From an uncultured Spirochaetia bacterium (GTDB lineage: Bacteria; Spirochaetota; UBA4802; JAGODF01), in contig CALCJG010000185.1 in the NCBI GenBank assembly GCA_937967705.1, forward strand, positions 1-6,201: a stretch of 6,201 nucleotides of DNA, read 5' to 3'. This document shows, one piece after another, positions 4,748 to 6,201 of the stretch. Below the pieces are notes generated by a model. That model searched no databases. It was given only the letters and a program-made list of their open reading frames with translations, and had not been told where the DNA came from. Positions within the stretch are counted from its first letter, which is position 1. Each line of letters starts with the position of its first letter. A program made the translations under genes and the position numbers.

Positions 4748-5533
4748 ATGAACTTCAAGGAATCACTCGATCTCAAAGGACAGGTTGCCATCGTTACAGG
4801 GGGCGGCAGGGGAATCGGAAAATTCATAGCCACCGGTCTTGCGGAAGCCGGTGCCAACGTTGTCATCGCCTCGCGCAAACTGGAAACCCTGGAAAAGACG
4901 GCCAGGGAACTGGAGGCCCTGGGCGTAAAGGCCCTGCCAGTCAAATGCGACATGGGCAAGAAGGAGGACATCGACGGCGTGGTGGACGCCACGATGAAGG
5001 AGTTCGGCAAAATCAATATCCTCGTCAATAACGCCGGCGTCACCTGGGGAGCTCCCACCCTGGAGTTCCCCCTGGACCGCTGGGACAAGATATTCGAAGT
5101 CAACGTACGGGGCGTCTGGATCATCAGCCAGCGGGTTGCCAACATCATGAAGGACCAGGGCGGCGGAAAAATGATCAACATCTCCTCGGTAATGGGATTC
5201 CGCGGATCCATTGAGGAGGCCCACCCGGCGGTGCCCTACAATTCCTCCAAGGCGGCCATCAATCTCCTGACCATGAACCTGGCCATCAAGCTGGCGCGCT
5301 ACAAGATCAACGTCAACGCCATTGCGCCCGGCTTCTTTCACACAGACATGATGGGCTATCTCGACAAGCCCGAGCTGAAACCCGTCAAGGACGCCATGCT
5401 GCTGCACATCCCCATCCCCCGCATGGGCGAGGAGGACGACATCAAGGCGCTGGCGGTCTTTCTGGCATCCCGGGCATCGGATTATGTGACCGGAGCCGTC
5501 ATCCCGCTGGACGGGGGAATGCTGGCAAAATAG
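4748..5533 (+). CDS. SDR-family NAD(P)-dependent oxidoreductase (FabG-like)
   Basis: 261 aa, the usual length of a classical short-chain dehydrogenase/reductase. Visible in order: cofactor motif TGGGRGIG (17-24); SRK after strand 2 (42-44), which suggests NADP(H) preference; CD at 67-68; NNAG (94-97); Asn119; catalytic Ser (S147 in NISSV), Tyr164 and Lys168 in YNSSK; then APGFFHTDM (193-201) and the closing TGAVIPLDGG. The Ser-Tyr gap is about 17 residues, longer than FabG's 13 because of SIEEAHPAV. It reduces or oxidises a carbonyl/hydroxyl group in the cytosol. Likely relatives are 3-oxoacyl-ACP or acetoacetyl-CoA reductases and gluconate or glucose dehydrogenases; the substrate cannot be chosen. 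It is monocistronic, with an upstream promoter candidate and a terminator 21 nt after the stop. Confidence 0.95.
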   Translation: MNFKESLDLKGQVAIVTGGGRGIGKFIATGLAEAGANVVIASRKLETLEKTARELEALGVKALPVKCDMGKKEDIDGVVDATMKEFGKINILVNNAGVTWGAPTLEFPLDRWDKIFEVNVRGVWIISQRVANIMKDQGGGKMINISSVMGFRGSIEEAHPAVPYNSSKAAINLLTMNLAIKLARYKINVNAIAPGFFHTDMMGYLDKPELKPVKDAMLLHIPIPRMGEEDDIKALAVFLASRASDYVTGAVIPLDGGMLAK

Positions 5534-5553
5534 ACTTCTCCGTCACAGAAATC

Positions 5554-5594
5554 AAAAAGGCTGCCTTCCCCGGGGAGACAGCCTTTTTCTTTTT
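5554..5594. terminator. Bidirectional intrinsic terminator
   Basis: AAAAAGGCTG (5554-5563) pairs perfectly with CAGCCTTTTT (5579-5588). The intervening segment can extend the stem through CCCC/GGGG after one C-A mismatch. T-runs follow at 5584-5594 on the + strand, and the A-run at 5554-5558 gives one on the - strand. It serves the SDR gene and the convergent methyltransferase gene (stop at 5627-5625). Confidence 0.93.
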
Positions 5595-5624
5595 CTTCAC
5601 ATCACCCGTGGCGGGGAGAAAACA

Positions 5625-6201
5625 TCATAGGCGTTCCCTCTCCTTTTCTTCAGCCTGGTTTTTCATGAAATAGGCGATGAGGTAAGCCTCGGAGATGTTT
5701 CCCGCATCGTCCAAACCGTAGAGCGTTCTGAACTCCTCCCCGTGCTCCCGAAGAAAATCCTCCGCCTTCGGCCCGGGCAGCCCCCCCTGATAGCTTTGCA
5801 GGGAGGCGCGCTCCTCTCCCAGGTTCTTGGGAAAGGAAGTGGTCATGCTCTTGATGAAGGTGAAGTCCTTCAGTTCCATGAAGGTTTTGAAATCCTCCTC
5901 CAGGTAATAATCGTTGTGCAGGGGAAAGACCAGACGCTTGTAATCGTCGTAGACCCCCTCCAGGTCGTCGGCCCTGAGGATGACCCCGGCAAAGAAAAAA
6001 ATCCCCTCGAACTGCAGTGCGCGCCTGAACTCGTCCATGCTGCGGCTCGAGTCGAAGATATCCAGATGGTCCACGCAGACCAGCAAGTCCGCCTTGTAGT
6101 AGTCCACGGGAAAATCATGAAAGTCCCCCGGGATGATCTGTATTCTCCCCAGAGCCTCATCCCCGGCGTTCTCCCGCAGAAAATCCTGTATCAGCATCCA
6201 G
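5625..6201 (-). CDS. Probable SAM-dependent methyltransferase, C-terminal part
   Basis: At least 191 codons, ending in TGA at 5627-5625. The frame is open to the window edge (a TGG codon precedes the first visible Met at 6197), so the true N-terminus lies outside. The visible part resembles the second half of a class I SAM methyltransferase Rossmann fold: IQIIPGDFHDFPVDYYKADLLVCVDHLDIF (acidic GDF turn and motif-II-like strand), then LQFEGIFFFAGVI as the motif-III-like strand, then a helical region and a strand near FTFIKSMTTSFP. The glycine-rich SAM-binding motif I would be upstream and cannot be checked. The tail is charged (NQAEEKERERL). The substrate is unknown. It converges on the SDR gene, with a shared terminator between them. 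A plain hypothetical protein remains possible. Confidence 0.65.
   Translation of the reverse strand, partial: WMLIQDFLRENAGDEALGRIQIIPGDFHDFPVDYYKADLLVCVDHLDIFDSSRSMDEFRRALQFEGIFFFAGVILRADDLEGVYDDYKRLVFPLHNDYYLEEDFKTFMELKDFTFIKSMTTSFPKNLGEERASLQSYQGGLPGPKAEDFLREHGEEFRTLYGLDDAGNISEAYLIAYFMKNQAEEKERERL

Overview
This 6.2 kb window has moderately high GC content and looks like ordinary chromosomal (or metagenome-assembled) DNA of a Gram-negative bacterium. The evidence for an outer membrane is a predicted beta-barrel protein with a signal peptide and a C-terminal phenylalanine, plus two other exported proteins. I cannot fix the phylum from sequence alone. A spirochaete or deltaproteobacterium-like lineage would fit the gene style and a tRNA without encoded CCA, but that is a guess. 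The first 52 bases are not genomic: they match the Illumina P5/TruSeq adapter with one mismatch, so the left edge is an untrimmed read or contig end.

Layout, left to right. Bases 53-434 (+) are the C-terminal end of a CHAT (caspase-like) protease domain, cut by the adapter. A perfect 12-bp bidirectional terminator separates it from a convergent gene (516-902, -) for a small exported LCCL-domain protein, which has its own sigma70-like promoter. An AT-richer intergenic gap follows, then a small outer-membrane beta-barrel protein (1226-1783, +). This converges on thrS (1815-3737, -), a full-length threonyl-tRNA synthetase. Just upstream of thrS, on the same strand, lies a tRNA-Val(GAC) with an unusual C at position 33. 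Upstream of that is a small exported helical protein (3928-4374, -). A divergent promoter region comes next, with a long GC-rich, potentially structured leader, and then an SDR oxidoreductase (4748-5533, +). A second bidirectional terminator separates the SDR gene from the C-terminal part of a probable SAM-dependent methyltransferase (5625-6201, -) that runs off the right edge.

How the genes relate. The tRNA and thrS are only 27 nt apart and probably share a promoter that fires almost at the mature tRNA 5' end. The other genes look like single-gene units with their own terminators or promoters. I see no mobile element, CRISPR array or multi-gene defence or biosynthetic cluster. The items most worth a second look are the adapter-CHAT junction, the bacterial LCCL protein, the C33 tRNA and the SDR leader. 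I do not see convincing evidence of a new multi-gene system.
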